Positions 11,760 to 22,146 are shown, counted from the stretch's first letter. The stretch: DNA of 64,000 nt from Cydia pomonella (GCF_033807575.1 NC_084704.1:32961968-33025967); one strand, 5' to 3'. Notes: a model not told the origin generated them from the sequence alone. Numbers and translations are program-made.

Positions 11760-13840
11760 ACGTAGAAAATTAATTAACAATTACCTCCAATCATAACTTT
11801 GTTTTGTGGTGGTAGTCATTTTTAATAAGGAAACTGGAAAACTGTCACTGTTGCTAGGTTTGATTAGTTAGGTGCATGTAGCGAAATGCATAAACATTAC
11901 AATAATTTAACAACAACAAGGACAACTTCAACAGAAGGACATGATGTCACGATCCTCAGCATTGAGGGACCAAGAAGAAGAAGACAATAATTTAATTGTT
12001 CTATTCGAATAGCGTATTTAGTGTTTATTCTAACGATATATGCTTCAATATATACTTTTATACATAGATAAGCTTAAATAGTTGAATTTGTAATATTCTC
12101 TAAATCCGCGCTGAACACCCGACGGGGCCCGCCACGTGACTACTTTTTACGTTTTGGCTTCTGCCACTTGAAGGGATATACTATAGGCCTTGACTAGAGA
12201 TTCATTTCAAAAAAAACTATTTTAATATATACATATTACACATAAGCACCCTAATGCAAAAATGAAGAAAATATATTTTGCGAAACTTTCGATCGATTTT
12301 TCCACTTATATTTTGTATTGGCAGAAAAAATAGTAAAAGCATATCACATAACAAGGTCCAAGGTTTTAAAGAAGAAGGTAAAATTGGCTAAGACCTGAAA
12401 TTGACGGCAGAGTGTCATCGAAATTTATACTTGAAAAAAGAAATAAAATGTCACCAGTTTTCATTTCATACAAAACAGAAATAGCATGGTATAAAAGTAT
12501 TATACCAAACTTTTACAAAGGACTTTATGTTTAACATTATCAAAAATGGAATTTAGTGACATTCTTGAATTTACAGAATAATTAACCAGTGAAATAAAAA
12601 TATTGGCGAGAGGTACAAATATATACGAACTTCCAAACCGAGTACTTGCAAAATTTTGAATGGTATTTGAAGGGTAAATATCACTCCTGCTCACCTTACA
12701 AAATAAAATAGTTGATAAATGTTGTAAATAAAGTCTTAAGTGTATACCATATGAAAGTTAATAAACCAGAAATACCAAACAAATTCAACACTTATAACAT
12801 AAACTATTACAGCCATTTGAGCACTTCCACAAAAACGTGAAATGGTACCTTTCACTAAGCACTATTTAAATCCCACATATTTAAATCCAGTATATCTCCT
12901 GCATCCTGTATGTGTTAAAAATGAAGCTGTTCCAATATAATGACTATTATATATTAAACAAGCGGATTAATTTTATTTGTTTACGTTTAAAAATAGGTAT
13001 TCAATTTGATTATTACTGTAATAGCCATTTAAAATATTATTTTACCTAAATTGATAGTTAAAAGTAGGTACCCCTCACGAAATAAGTACTACTGAATTTT
13101 ATACTTAGCAGTGTTTTTTAAAATGTACATGTATTTTACCTTCCTCGTATTAAAAATGAAAAGTAGAGAGTTTAACTCGGGTGCAAGGCACCATTTCATC
13201 ATTTGGTTAATCGTGGCTGTATGCCGGACAGGTGCGTGTGTAAAACTTGTCAAAAAAGATAATATGACGGATGGATGTCTGAAATGTCACCGTATTTAAA
13301 AATCAATTAGCTTAAAAATTAGTTTTTTCTTCGTAAGAGTGATGAAAACATTGTGTGTATAACATATTTGTGTATTTATAGTGTGATTATCCATTTTATG
13401 TAACGTCCGCTAAACTAGCACAGGTCCGACGCTGACAGTGGTCACGGGCGTACTGGCGTACTGACGGTATTGCCGCGCAGGGTAACGTTTAGTAGACAAA
13501 ATGTTGAATTCATAATTATGAATGAAAAATTTAACGCATCGATAAACTGACAAGCAAAATGTTGGAGTTACTTAAAATCTATTGAATGAAGTAAATTTCA
13601 TATTGATATTCATCATAGTACTTCTAAAATATCGAAATAAATACAGTTTTAAGCATATTTTCAAAGCAAAAATCTATCGAGAAAAAGATGAGCCATCGTG
13701 TTTCTGACAAGCATACGGCTAGTTCAAAGACTGAAGTTATACATACTAGAAAATAATCGATGAAATCCTTGTACAAGCCTGTAAATATCGATTTAAAAAT
13801 AGCGCATTTTACTATACACCGCGCCTTAATGAAATGCACG
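11760..13840. other. AT-rich, no gene seen
   Basis: Only frames of about 62-64 codons without motifs (12500-12694 minus, 13111-13299 plus). Nothing pairs clearly with other copies in the window. Confidence 0.4.
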
Positions 13841-13844
13841 TTTT

Positions 13845-13975
13845 GAATACACATTGATACAAATATATATAGATAGAAAAATAACCATAAAATAATGCAT
13901 ACATATATATATATATAAATAAATATAAATAAATATTCAATATATAATATAAATAAATATGAATTCGAATCAGAA
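13845..13975. repeat. AT-rich simple sequence
   Basis: Runs of TATATATA and AAATAAATAT alternate over about 110 bases. The minus-strand frames through it are low-complexity Tyr/Leu/Ile translations, not genes. Confidence 0.7.
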
Positions 13976-14589
13976 AAGTAAAGGAAATTAAAAAAGTAGA
14001 AGTACTCAATGGAACTAGGAAGTCGTAACCAAAGTATCGGAAAGCCACAATTTTTTAAGCTTCTCCTTGAGTGATGCTACAGATTGGGATTGAGATTGTA
14101 TTGGGTAGACAGACACAGTTATAACTAGGGCCGATGCAATGGGTAATTTTCGCACGGTTTCCATTAACATTTTCTAAGTATACTTATGTATACGAAGGGA
14201 TGTTTTACAACGTGTAGCCATTGTCAATGAGACCAAATCCGTCTGTGAGAGAATCCATATATGTGGGTATTTTTATTTTTTTTCGCAATAGAGCACAGTA
14301 CTTTTGACTGCTGAAATGAATAGCAATCGCTGCTTTGTGGACGAAGATAACAATCGTGTATTGTTTGAAAAAAGCGCTCATTTATTATATTTCCCGTACA
14401 CGGATTAGGTCGCATTGACCTTCGCAAGGTTTTTTTTTTGGGTTTGTCAGATATTGATGTTTTCTACAGGATAACCATTTTTGGGATTTTGTGTGCTTCT
14501 AATTAAAAAGGACCGCTAGCATCGTCAGCAGCGTCGTAAAACGTCATAGCAGGATGATCTGATAGTATAAATTAATTTAAAAATATTTT

Positions 14590-14613
14590 ATAGGTACATT
14601 GCAATGTACCTAT
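14590..14613. repeat. Perfect 24-bp palindrome
   Basis: Two 12-base halves (ATAGGTACATTG and its exact complement) form a perfect palindrome just left of the repeat that hosts the LTR retrotransposon. Confidence 0.8.
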
Positions 14614-14636
14614 AAAACTGGACCCGGGTACGTCCT
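14614..14636 (+). repeat. Left piece of the host repeat split by the LTR element
   Basis: GGACCCGGGTACGTCCT here joins TTAAACTACGTC after 21822 if the LTR element is removed. The uninterrupted relative at about 33102 reads GGACCCGGGTATGCCCTTAA. Confidence 0.8.
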
Positions 14637-14807
14637 TGTAGTGTATAGGTAGTATCTATACATAAATAGATACACACCGTCTCGGGCGCAGACCGCATAG
14701 GATGCCGCGTCAGTTGCACGAGAGCCGAGGGCGAGAGTGGACGTGTGACATTGCTGTGCGTGTCTGTGTGAGCGAGCCAGTGTTTACTGATCAGGGCGGG
14801 TCCTACA
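14637..14807 (+). repeat. 5' LTR
   Basis: 171 bp, beginning TGTAGTGTATAGG and ending GGCGGGTCCTACA. I compared it by eye with the 3' LTR and found no difference. It includes the small inverted pair TAGTATCTATACATAAATAG. Confidence 0.92.
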
Positions 14808-14809
14808 TA

Positions 14810-14827
14810 TGGCGACGAGCTAAAAGG
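14810..14827 (+). promoter_or_regulatory. Candidate primer binding site
   Basis: TGGCGACGAGC starts two bases after the LTR. TGG matches the CCA tail of any tRNA. The next bases would pair with an acceptor stem like that of insect tRNA-Ser, whose 5' end I recall as GACGAGG. The tRNA identity is from memory. Confidence 0.6.
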
Positions 14828-15550
14828 TAAATTTATTCACCGTTCACTTTGTTGCAAATAAGGGAAAAATAAATCAAACAAAAACAACACACGAAAGAAA
14901 TATCATACTCGTATATTGTAGTAATGGCAAAAAAAAACTGTATTTTGCTCAATCATTTATTTTAATAATGGAGAGAGAATTATAGATTTGATTTTCGAAA
15001 TGAAATAACGAATACTGGGTAGGTAAGTACTTACTAAATAAAGATACAAAAGAGTTTAATAAAACGGACGATTGTTTTGAAGTATTTTGGCTTTATTGTT
15101 ATATTTAGCTTGATTAATCCGATACGACACTGTTTCGCAAATGTAAATAATGCATAGATAAAAACAACTATGCATAAATATATGCTATACTTGATTCAAC
15201 AATCAGTAGGTAATAGTGCTTCTCTTGCTTTAGCTTTTCACTCCAAAACAATAGATTGTTCCAATATTTCTATAATTTCCTGCACTGTAGTGTAGTGTTA
15301 GTATTAGCACCCACTGAAAATATACGATTGGGACTAAATTTTACGTGTAAAAATGTATGTAATTGCAATATAAACTGGAAGGTAGTTACGTACAATGCAA
15401 GTTAAAAGGTTAATAGCAACGTAAGCCGGTTTGTTTTGTTTATCCATATTGCGACTAAAGTAGGTACGGTACGGTGACTAATTTGATAGAAATAGTATTG
15501 TGGTCAGTAAATAACGGTTTCAAATCACCTGTCAAATTAAAATCGTTATT

Positions 15551-16160
15551 GTTTGAGATCCCATTAAATTGGAATAACTGTGATCAGGTAATTTGTGAAG
15601 AAAATGGGCTATTTGTGATTGCAAACCTCCATTAAATTGGAATTGTTTTGGTTTGGAAATCTCCATTCAATTGGAATATATAGCTGTGGTTTTGAGACTC
15701 CCATTAAATTGGGATACCTGAGGTCTCAAAACGACCATTAAATTGGTGTTAGCTTGTCTGTGATTTCAAACCTCCATTAAATTGGAATTGTTGTGGTTTT
15801 GAAATCTCCATTCAATTGGAATATATAGCTGTGGTTTTGAGACTCCCATTAAATTGGGATACTTGAGGTCTCAAAACGACCATTAAATTGGTGTTTGCCT
15901 GTCTGTGATTTCAAACCTCCATTAAATTGGAATTGTAGTGGGTTTGAAATCTCCATTTAATTGGAATATATAGCTGCGGTTGTGAGACTCCCATTAAATT
16001 GGAATATCTGAGGTCTCAAAATTACCATTAGATTGGTATTTGCCTGTGTGGACTTTTAAAACTCCATTAAATTGGAATTGTTGATGTTTTAAAATTTCCA
16101 TTTAATTGGATTCTATAGTGCAATTTGGAGACTACCAGTAAATTGGAATGAAGGAGGTCT
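15551..16160 (+). repeat. 145-bp higher-order array of CCATTAAATTGG-like motifs
   Basis: Sixteen copies of a CCATTAAATTGG-like 12-mer start at 15561, 15629, 15663, 15701, 15735, 15774, 15808, 15846, 15880, 15919, 15953, 15991, 16025, 16064, 16098 and 16135. After the first gap of 68 (one degenerate position), spacings follow 34, 38, 34, 39, repeating as a 145-base unit of four motifs. The motif has palindromic ends (CCA...TGG). Sequence between motifs is also conserved in blocks (TTTCAAACCT, TTTTGAGACTC, GAGGTCTCAAAA). It lies about 0.75 kb after the primer site, upstream of the gag remnants, in the leader. It is not CRISPR: eukaryotic context, and the spacers repeat too. Confidence 0.9.
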
Positions 16161-16409
16161 GGAATTATTAAACTTAAAAAGAGACTAATTTGAAGTAAAA
16201 AATTGGTGTAAGATAGTAAGTCCAAAAATAATAGACACGGTAGGAAATCTAGATCGCTTTACCTAATCTTCCTAAGTAAAACCCCGTCATGAAAATTTGC
16301 CAACGGAAGAAAAGTTAAATTTATAAGGTAGCATTAGGGCAAAAGATGGAAAAACTGGAAGGGATCCTTTGAGATATGTATATAGAAGAGGCAGAAATTC
16401 AAACTTCTA

Positions 16410-16870
16410 CAAAGAAATGGCAATGCTGTTATTTATAGGAGGTACCGCGTTGCAAGATCCAGGTGAAGGTGTCGATGTGTTGATTTGATGCTTATTTCCG
16501 GCTAAAGCAAAGTCACGTTCATGAAAGGAATCTTTTTTTTGGCTTATAAAACAGTAGCAAAAGGAAAGATTTGAAATGTCTGTAGTTAGACTGAGGAAAC
16601 GAGATAAATCAGATTAGAAGCAAGGAGAAACAACTATACAAAAAGACAGAAAATAACTATTCTAGGAGATGTGGAAGCTCAAAACATAATGCCAATGACA
16701 GTTCAACTCCTGCAAATACCCAAAAATGCGATTTCTGTAAAAATTAAGGCATTATGTTCGATACTGCAAAACTGAACAAGGCCAGAAAAGGAGAAATGAT
16801 GCTAGATTAGATAAAATGAAAGAGGAAAACAAAGGTACAGGATAGTATAGCTAAAAGGATGAAGAGAAAC
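16410..16870 (+). pseudogene. gag remnant with zinc knuckle
   Basis: Plus-strand fragments read AMLLFIGGTALQDPGEG (near 16421) and DAYFRLKQSHVHERNLFF (near 16487). These resemble the capsid region of Ty3/gypsy gag, where an L..YF.PK.N..YER..F pattern is usual. At 16727-16767 the bases encode C-x2-C, then after a frame slip H-x4-C (HYVRYC), giving a CCHC zinc knuckle. Several stops and frameshifts break the frame. Together they set the element's coding strand as plus. Confidence 0.65.
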
Positions 16871-17362
16871 TGCAAGATAAATTGTGTAAATGATGATGTT
16901 GAGTACGTTTTCAACGTAGTCATTTAGTCATTTATTTAATATTGCATTGTAATGTACATAATAAGGTGTTACAGTTCATATAGCCATTTCATGACACCCT
17001 GTAAGGGCACACAATAGTACAGTTCTATTCTATTCAGGCTAGTCTACATATTATAATTAAGGTAACAAAATAAAGTAAAAATATTAGCGTATCAGTAGTT
17101 TAGTAACCTATTAGTTAGTCTCATAAATAAATTGAGTAACTTCAACAATAGCAACGTTAACATTGCACCGTTACAATACTGGATGATTGAATTAACTTGT
17201 CAAATTATAATATTATTATATTATTTATTTTATTACGTATTTTTACGTAGTGAATGATAAAGTTCAAAATCGAAGAGATACCTACGTACGGATGTGTTAG
17301 CGGAATCAGGTTGTAGAAATAAAAAAAAGATAAAGATTTACAATCAAGTACTAAACTATAAG

Positions 17363-17480
17363 TCTAGTTCCGTATGGAACTCGAATACCCCTAAATATTG
17401 AAGGTTCATTTGAGGCAGCGATCACAACAGGAATAGGTGAAATTAACGCCACATCTTACGTCATCAATGAACGGACCAAA
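17363..17480 (+). pseudogene. Possible protease/RT linker remnant of pol
   Basis: One frame reads RIPLNIEGSFEAAITTGIGE followed by INATSYVI. This resembles the segment after the retroviral-type protease in gypsy pol, where a P...GSF...I pattern followed by a VI turn is common. No catalytic DTG is visible. Confidence 0.3.
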
Positions 17481-18658
17481 CGAACGGATCAAGTCCATAC
17501 CAAGGATTTTCCTAAGTTTAAAGAGCTCAGAGAGCATTAGGGCAAATATCAAGAAGAGATAAGTAACTTTAAATAAAAATAAAAAAATCTGGCGGTATTA
17601 GACTCTCTCGGTCACTATGATGTTTTTCTATTAACGGAAAAATGGGGGAATCACCGCTTCCGGCAAGACTCCAGCTTGCGACCTTTTGGAACACCGGTCT
17701 AATCGATTTTAATAGTTTTAACCAACTGGTACAGATGGACTACAAGGGGCTCGGATTATAGTACCAAAACGTGAACCGACTGTACGATAACAAATGAACT
17801 ATTCAGTGTATACACTAATATCAAATTATCACATAAATATAAATTTCTTGGTCAGAACAATAGGCAACATTGTTATAGTATTAAGTCAGAGTAGTTAACT
17901 GGGATCTGTGGAACTAGATAAGTATTTGGTATATTTGCTAAATAGTCCTTTACTGAGTAAAAACATTTGCCCTCCCGTAGGTGTTTTCTTAAAGCGATTT
18001 GTAGGACATTTTTATGCAGCTAGCTATAAATTTGGATAGCCATACAGAACGAGTTGTTTTTGTGAAGCTTGACTCTAGAACTCGACAATAATAATTTGTC
18101 TTTGTTTCAAAACTCTGTACCGAAAAAGGTGTTATTAGATATCTATATGCGGATCAGCACGTGTGTCAGAGTGTGCAACATGAAAGACCACATGCAGTAT
18201 ATATGAGAGATATATGGAACACTCAGCGAAGGATTCCAAAATTACCAATGAGAAATCTGGGTTATATGAAGGCTGTTGGGATGATTCGGTAAAAGGATAC
18301 AAGGATTTCGAAAGTGAGTTATGCTTTTATGATGGTATCCTTTTGAAATCGAATTGTCATACCCTTTAAACTATAACGTGGCAATGAAAGTTCGGCTAAG
18401 ATCGAATGTATCGCGATGCGGAAAACCTTGTTAAGAGTTGCAAAGGATAAACTTTAGTTGGTGCACCTATTCAGCCAGTCCCTATGAAAAGGCGAGAATT
18501 ATCTTCTGAGCCAGGGATAGACATGCGATCGATTTATTGGGATCGTTGCCCAATAACGACTAACTGCTAGTAATTTTAGACTATTAGACTCGTTATAGAG
18601 AGATTAAGTTTAGGTTCGCAAATTATCATTATATTGGATGAAATGTTTAGCAGGCTAG

Positions 18659-19013
18659 GGGTAGGTATCCAGTTTCAATCACGGCTGACAATGATGGTGA
18701 ATACATCAGACAAGAGTTCAGGTCTCTTAAAATATGCAACATGATTATTTTCAATGCAGTTCCCTATTCTGCCAATTCTAACAACGAATGCAGTGATCAC
18801 ACTTGAAATGTCATGCAATTGTTTATCTTTTAATAAGTTCTTTGGGTAGGTATCCAGTTTCAATCACGGCTGACAATGATGGTCAATTCATCAGCCAAGA
18901 GTTCAGGTCTCTTAAAATAATGTAACATCATTATTTTCAATGCAGTTCCCTATTCTGCCAATTTTAACAACTTCAAATGTCATGCAATTGTTTATCTTTT
19001 AATAAGTTCTTTA
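18659..19013 (+). pseudogene. Integrase-core remnant, tandemly duplicated
   Basis: Copy 1 (18659-18843) reads ITADNDGEYIRQEFRSL, then VPYSANSNN. This fits the retroviral integrase core pattern DNGGEF...EF...PY.P.SN with its catalytic Asp. Copy 2 (18844-19013) repeats it with about 17 bases deleted (DNDGQFISQEFRSLK). The 185-base duplication lies next to the nested transposon. Neither copy is part of a long open frame. Confidence 0.6.
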
Positions 19014-19513
19014 TTTAAAAGATGTGTTTCATGTAATAGTTAGGGAGGCGAGGTAGCTAAATGGCGTAATTCAACGGCGCCGTCGAGACCTATCAAAATC
19101 GAAAGATAAAATAATTTCGAAAAGAAAAGCTCGTATGGTAAAAACCATTTTAGCGGTGGGTTTGGCGTGTACGGTTTTTCAAAAATGTTAAAAAAAACAG
19201 TTACTTGGGCATTCTCGAGCGCGTCAGATATTCATACTACGTATGCCCCAAGTGCCTCTGATAACAACGGTATACTAATCTGCCGGTTTGCGTGGTGGGG
19301 GTAGGAATATAAAGTAGTCAAAAATGCAAAAAAAAAAAAATTACTCGAGCGCGTCAGATTTTCGGAAGGGATGTTAAGTAGGCCCCAAGGAAGCTCCCTT
19401 TAAAAAAACTGACGATTTCGGTGTGACGATAAGTTACGATGAATTTTTGAAAATGCAAAAAAAAAAAGGATTTTTTGAAATACTCGAGCGCGTCAGATTT
19501 TCATAGGGGAGGT

Positions 19514-20404
19514 TTATCTCGGTATCCTGAAAGCATATTTTCTTAATCTGACAAAAATGTTGGTGGGTTCTCTTAGTCTGACCGAAAAAGGTTTTTTGGT
19601 TTCTTTTTTTTCCTTTCTTTCTCCTTGATAAAACGGGGATTTTAAGAATGACAATAAAGCGATAGGCAACCAACGTAAATGTAGATGTAATATTGTTTGG
19701 ATATAACAACGATCGGACCCTACATCAGCGAGCGCTTTTTGAAAGATCTCAGATTTTCTCAAAATATCAAAAGGTCTCTTTTTGCCTCGTTTATACAATG
19801 CTGGATTAAAATCGCATCCTGTTAAAGCGTGGAAAGCAGGCAGTGCGCGTGAAAGCATTGAGCCTAACTGAACTGACAGTGCCGAAACATCTATATAGCG
19901 ACGTGCATTACCGACTCCGAGATCCATCCACGCTCTAACCGATTCGTTCAAATGCTCCACATTGGCCAACACAATGACCAGAATATCTGCGTCTGATGTT
20001 CGAATGATTGTTGTAGAACCTTGTGGCAATTGACAGGCAAGGAAAACTGTCTTCGTGGTTCCGCAACAGCCGCCGCAGCCATTGTGCGGTAGCGGCCCCT
20101 CATACCCCCCCTGACGGGGGGTATCGACTGTCTTCGTGTCGGCTTCTTCGTGACTTGAGCATGACAGCTTATCATCGATTGTTCTCTGCACTATTCCATC
20201 GACGACTTTGAAGACGTAGCACAAGTTGTGGTTCAAATAGATTGTTTTGTTGCGAATAATAACGGCCATCTCTTGACTATTCCAATGATCAATGAAAAAC
20301 TTGACTAGAGCTTCTTTGAACTTGATATTTTTCAAGTACTTCGCAAAGTCTACTAATCGGATTTGCTGAGGACCGCTGATGTGGTAGTCCTTATCGTCAT
20401 TCAT
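19514..20404 (-). CDS. PIN/XPG-like nuclease-related transposon protein (fragment)
   Basis: A 296-codon frame. Residues about 85-92 read SSHEEADT and about 137-150 read IRTSDADILVIVLA. Then come W.DLG.GNARRYIDVSAL and LPAFHALTGCDF followed by KRGKKRP. I recognise this order (HEEADT, TSD.DVL, RRYI, A.HA.TGCD, GK) from uncharacterised, often transposon-borne proteins of insects and cnidarians. Acidic residues plus TGCD and GKK look like a PIN/FEN1-XPG nuclease core. The fold is inference. About 27 residues after HEEADTK look inserted. The last ~75 residues are low-complexity and basic and probably not original. The frame starts at ATG 20404 with no visible promoter, and probably represents the C-terminal half of a longer ancestor. 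Confidence 0.6.
   Translation of the reverse strand: MNDDKDYHISGPQQIRLVDFAKYLKNIKFKEALVKFFIDHWNSQEMAVIIRNKTIYLNHNLCYVFKVVDGIVQRTIDDKLSCSSHEEADTKTVDTPRQGGYEGPLPHNGCGGCCGTTKTVFLACQLPQGSTTIIRTSDADILVIVLANVEHLNESVRAWMDLGVGNARRYIDVSALSVQLGSMLSRALPAFHALTGCDFNPALYKRGKKRPFDILRKSEIFQKALADVGSDRCYIQTILHLHLRWLPIALLSFLKSPFYQGERKEKKETKKPFSVRLREPTNIFVRLRKYAFRIPR
20046..20138. repeat. 12-bp direct repeats around an in-frame GC-rich insert
   Basis: ACTGTCTTCGTG occurs at 20046-20057 and 20127-20138, exactly 81 bases apart (27 codons). The intervening sequence is GC-rich with a strong hairpin (ATACCCCCCC...GGGGGGTAT). It adds residues rich in Gly and Cys to the nuclease-like frame without breaking it. Confidence 0.75.
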
Positions 20405-20436
20405 TCGTATTCGTATTCATTTATTCGTATTCGAAA
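20398..20436 (+). repeat. ATTCGT-type microsatellite
   Basis: ATTCGT/ATTCAT hexamers repeat about six times just upstream of the start codon of the nuclease-like frame. Confidence 0.6.
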
Positions 20437-21150
20437 ATTGTCGAGAAGCTTTAGAAAAAAATTTTTTTTGACATATAATAAAAGTCACATAATTTAATCA
20501 TCGTTATTTCATATCAATTTTTTTTAACACCCTCAGTTTTCGAGATATACTCAAAAAACCGGGAGTTTGAGTTTTTATGATGCTTCAAGTCAAAAAGTTT
20601 TAACATTGGACAAAAATGTAAAGAGACCTTTTTTGTGTAAAATAAAATTACCTTTTTTGTTTATTTAAACTTTTTTTTTGTAAAATGTATCGTTTGCGAC
20701 TTATATGCCGCAACGCGTTTTTCGGAAGATGAAATGGCTCCTCCACACTTCCGGTCATGCGGAAACCGGCAGATTTTGTATTTTTAGTAAGTTTTAGATT
20801 ATATTCTTCAAAATAAAAAAAATAAAAATCGCGCTCGAGAATGCCGGATTAACGTTTTTTTTTTACAAGTTCGCGACCCTATAACTCGGCGGCGTCAAGG
20901 ACTTATCGTCAGATTAGTTAAATTTAGTCTTAAAACACTAAAATCAACCCCCAATATCTTAATCTGACGCGCTCGAGTATTTCAGACTATCGATTTTTTT
21001 TTACTAATCTGATCGTCTATCCTAGGCGCGCGTCACTACATATAGAGCTAAATACTTTACAAAGTTGTTCTATTAGGTCTAAGGTATCTCTCATATCTTA
21101 AACTGCCACGCTCGAGTATTACCGAAAATTCCCCTATTCGCCTCCCTAAC

Positions 21151-21646
21151 TATAAGTACTGCACTTACGATAAGCAGGGCAGTACTGGACTCAGCAAACT
21201 GGCGAGATCGAAAGGCAGACTGGGGAAGTGAAGATAGGAAACATGGAAAATAAAGATTCCAAGAAAACCTTGTTTGACTATCTGCTTATGTAAAATACCA
21301 TTCCATTTACAACAACAAAAAATAAAGTGAAACGGGAAATAAATTTGATTCAGAAATAAGGGATAGAGAGAGACAGAGAACAACAGAAGGAAAGAAAGAA
21401 ATACGGAGATAGGAAAGCAAAATAGAGTGATCTAACCGGAAGAGACAAAGTGTATGTAAAGGAAATCGTTAATAAGAAATTGGAAAATAGTAAATTAAGT
21501 GGAAGGAGGGTGGAAACCAATTGAAGAACACGCAAGTGACAGGAATTAACTACTTGATAACGATAGGTCATGTAATCAAATTAAACAATATAGAAGTTAG
21601 CTATTGTGGTAAATAATAAATATAAAGTCTTTTAATAGGGAAGAGA
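21151..21646 (+). other. 3' part of LTR element interior
   Basis: Purine-rich sequence without a long plus frame, probably the decayed C-terminal pol and 3' UTR. It ends in the purine tract AATAGGGAAGAGA (21634-21646) directly before the 3' LTR, as expected of a polypurine tract. Confidence 0.6.
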
Positions 21647-21817
21647 TGTAGTGTATAGGTAGTATCTATACATAAATAGATACACACCGTCTCGGGCGCA
21701 GACCGCATAGGATGCCGCGTCAGTTGCACGAGAGCCGAGGGCGAGAGTGGACGTGTGACATTGCTGTGCGTGTCTGTGTGAGCGAGCCAGTGTTTACTGA
21801 TCAGGGCGGGTCCTACA
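21647..21817 (+). repeat. 3' LTR
   Basis: 171 bp, matching the 5' LTR base for base as far as I can see, followed by the GTCCT target duplication at 21818-21822. Confidence 0.92.
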
Positions 21818-22146
21818 GTCCTTAAACTACGTCTAAAAGAGAGGTATGGGCATTGTGAATGTCATCTCGCTTTGTGTGGTACGGCACAGCCAGTGGATGT
21901 CATTCCAGATCTAGAGCAGAGCCCAACTGGAGAAGTACCAGAAAACAGCAGCCAAATAACACTAGACCCTACTCATAGTGTTGTGTTCCTGCCGGTGAGT
22001 AAGGTTGCCAGAGCTCAATGAGGGGGGCGGGTTTAGGGTCGGCAACGCGCATGTAACTCCTCTGGAGTTGCAGGCGTACATAGGCTACGGAGGCTGCTTA
22101 CCATCAGGCGGGCCGTATGCTTGTTTGCCACCGACGTAGTATAAAA
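21818..22146 (+). repeat. Right part of host interspersed repeat
   Basis: It continues the repeat interrupted at 14636. It carries TTAAACTACGTCTAAAAGAG, GTGAATGTCATCTCGCTTTG and CTACTCATAGTGTTGTGTTC. The CAACGCGCATGTAACTCC core and an A-rich end near 22146 follow. The uninterrupted relative is at 33090-33430. It is likely a SINE or a LINE 3' end about 330 bp long. Confidence 0.8.

Larger units (their letters stand above)
19039..21150. mobile_element. Nested TIR DNA transposon with mirrored subterminal repeats
   Basis: The left end GTTAGGGAGGCGA (19039) and right end TCGCCTCCCTAAC (21150) form 13-base inverted repeats flanked by TA on both sides. CTCGAGCGCGTCAGAT repeats occur at 19214, 19344 and 19483. 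Inverted versions end at 20839 (partial), 20977 and 21117 (degenerate). Spacing is about 130-140 bases on both sides, and a further degenerate left copy lies near 19085. Between the arrays lies a minus-strand 296-codon frame. The superfamily is unassigned. Academ elements are, as I recall, associated with XPG-type nuclease domains, but I cannot confirm that here. Confidence 0.75.
14637..21817 (+). mobile_element. Ty3/gypsy-like LTR retrotransposon, recently inserted, with decayed interior
   Basis: Two 171-bp direct repeats with TG...CA ends bound 7181 bases and are flanked by a GTCCT duplication (14632-14636, 21818-21822). A primer-site candidate follows the left LTR and a purine tract precedes the right one. 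Reading left to right on the plus strand I see a leader with a motif array, gag remnants (16.4-16.9 kb), a possible protease-flank remnant (17.36-17.48 kb) and a duplicated integrase-core remnant (18.66-19.01 kb). A 2.1 kb DNA transposon is nested at 19039-21150. No long plus-strand frame survives, so this copy cannot encode its own proteins. Gag and integrase order fits Ty3/gypsy; the clade is inference. Confidence 0.85.

Noticed and set aside
15551..16160. CRISPR-like look of the regular array
   Set aside because: The context is eukaryotic and inside an LTR element. Repeats are only 12 bases, and the intervening sequences themselves repeat every 145 bases, so they are not unique spacers.
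19514..19740. C-terminal ~75 residues of the nuclease-like frame as genuine domain
   Set aside because: Composition turns low-complexity and basic, another frame is open over the same bases, and the family pattern ends before it.
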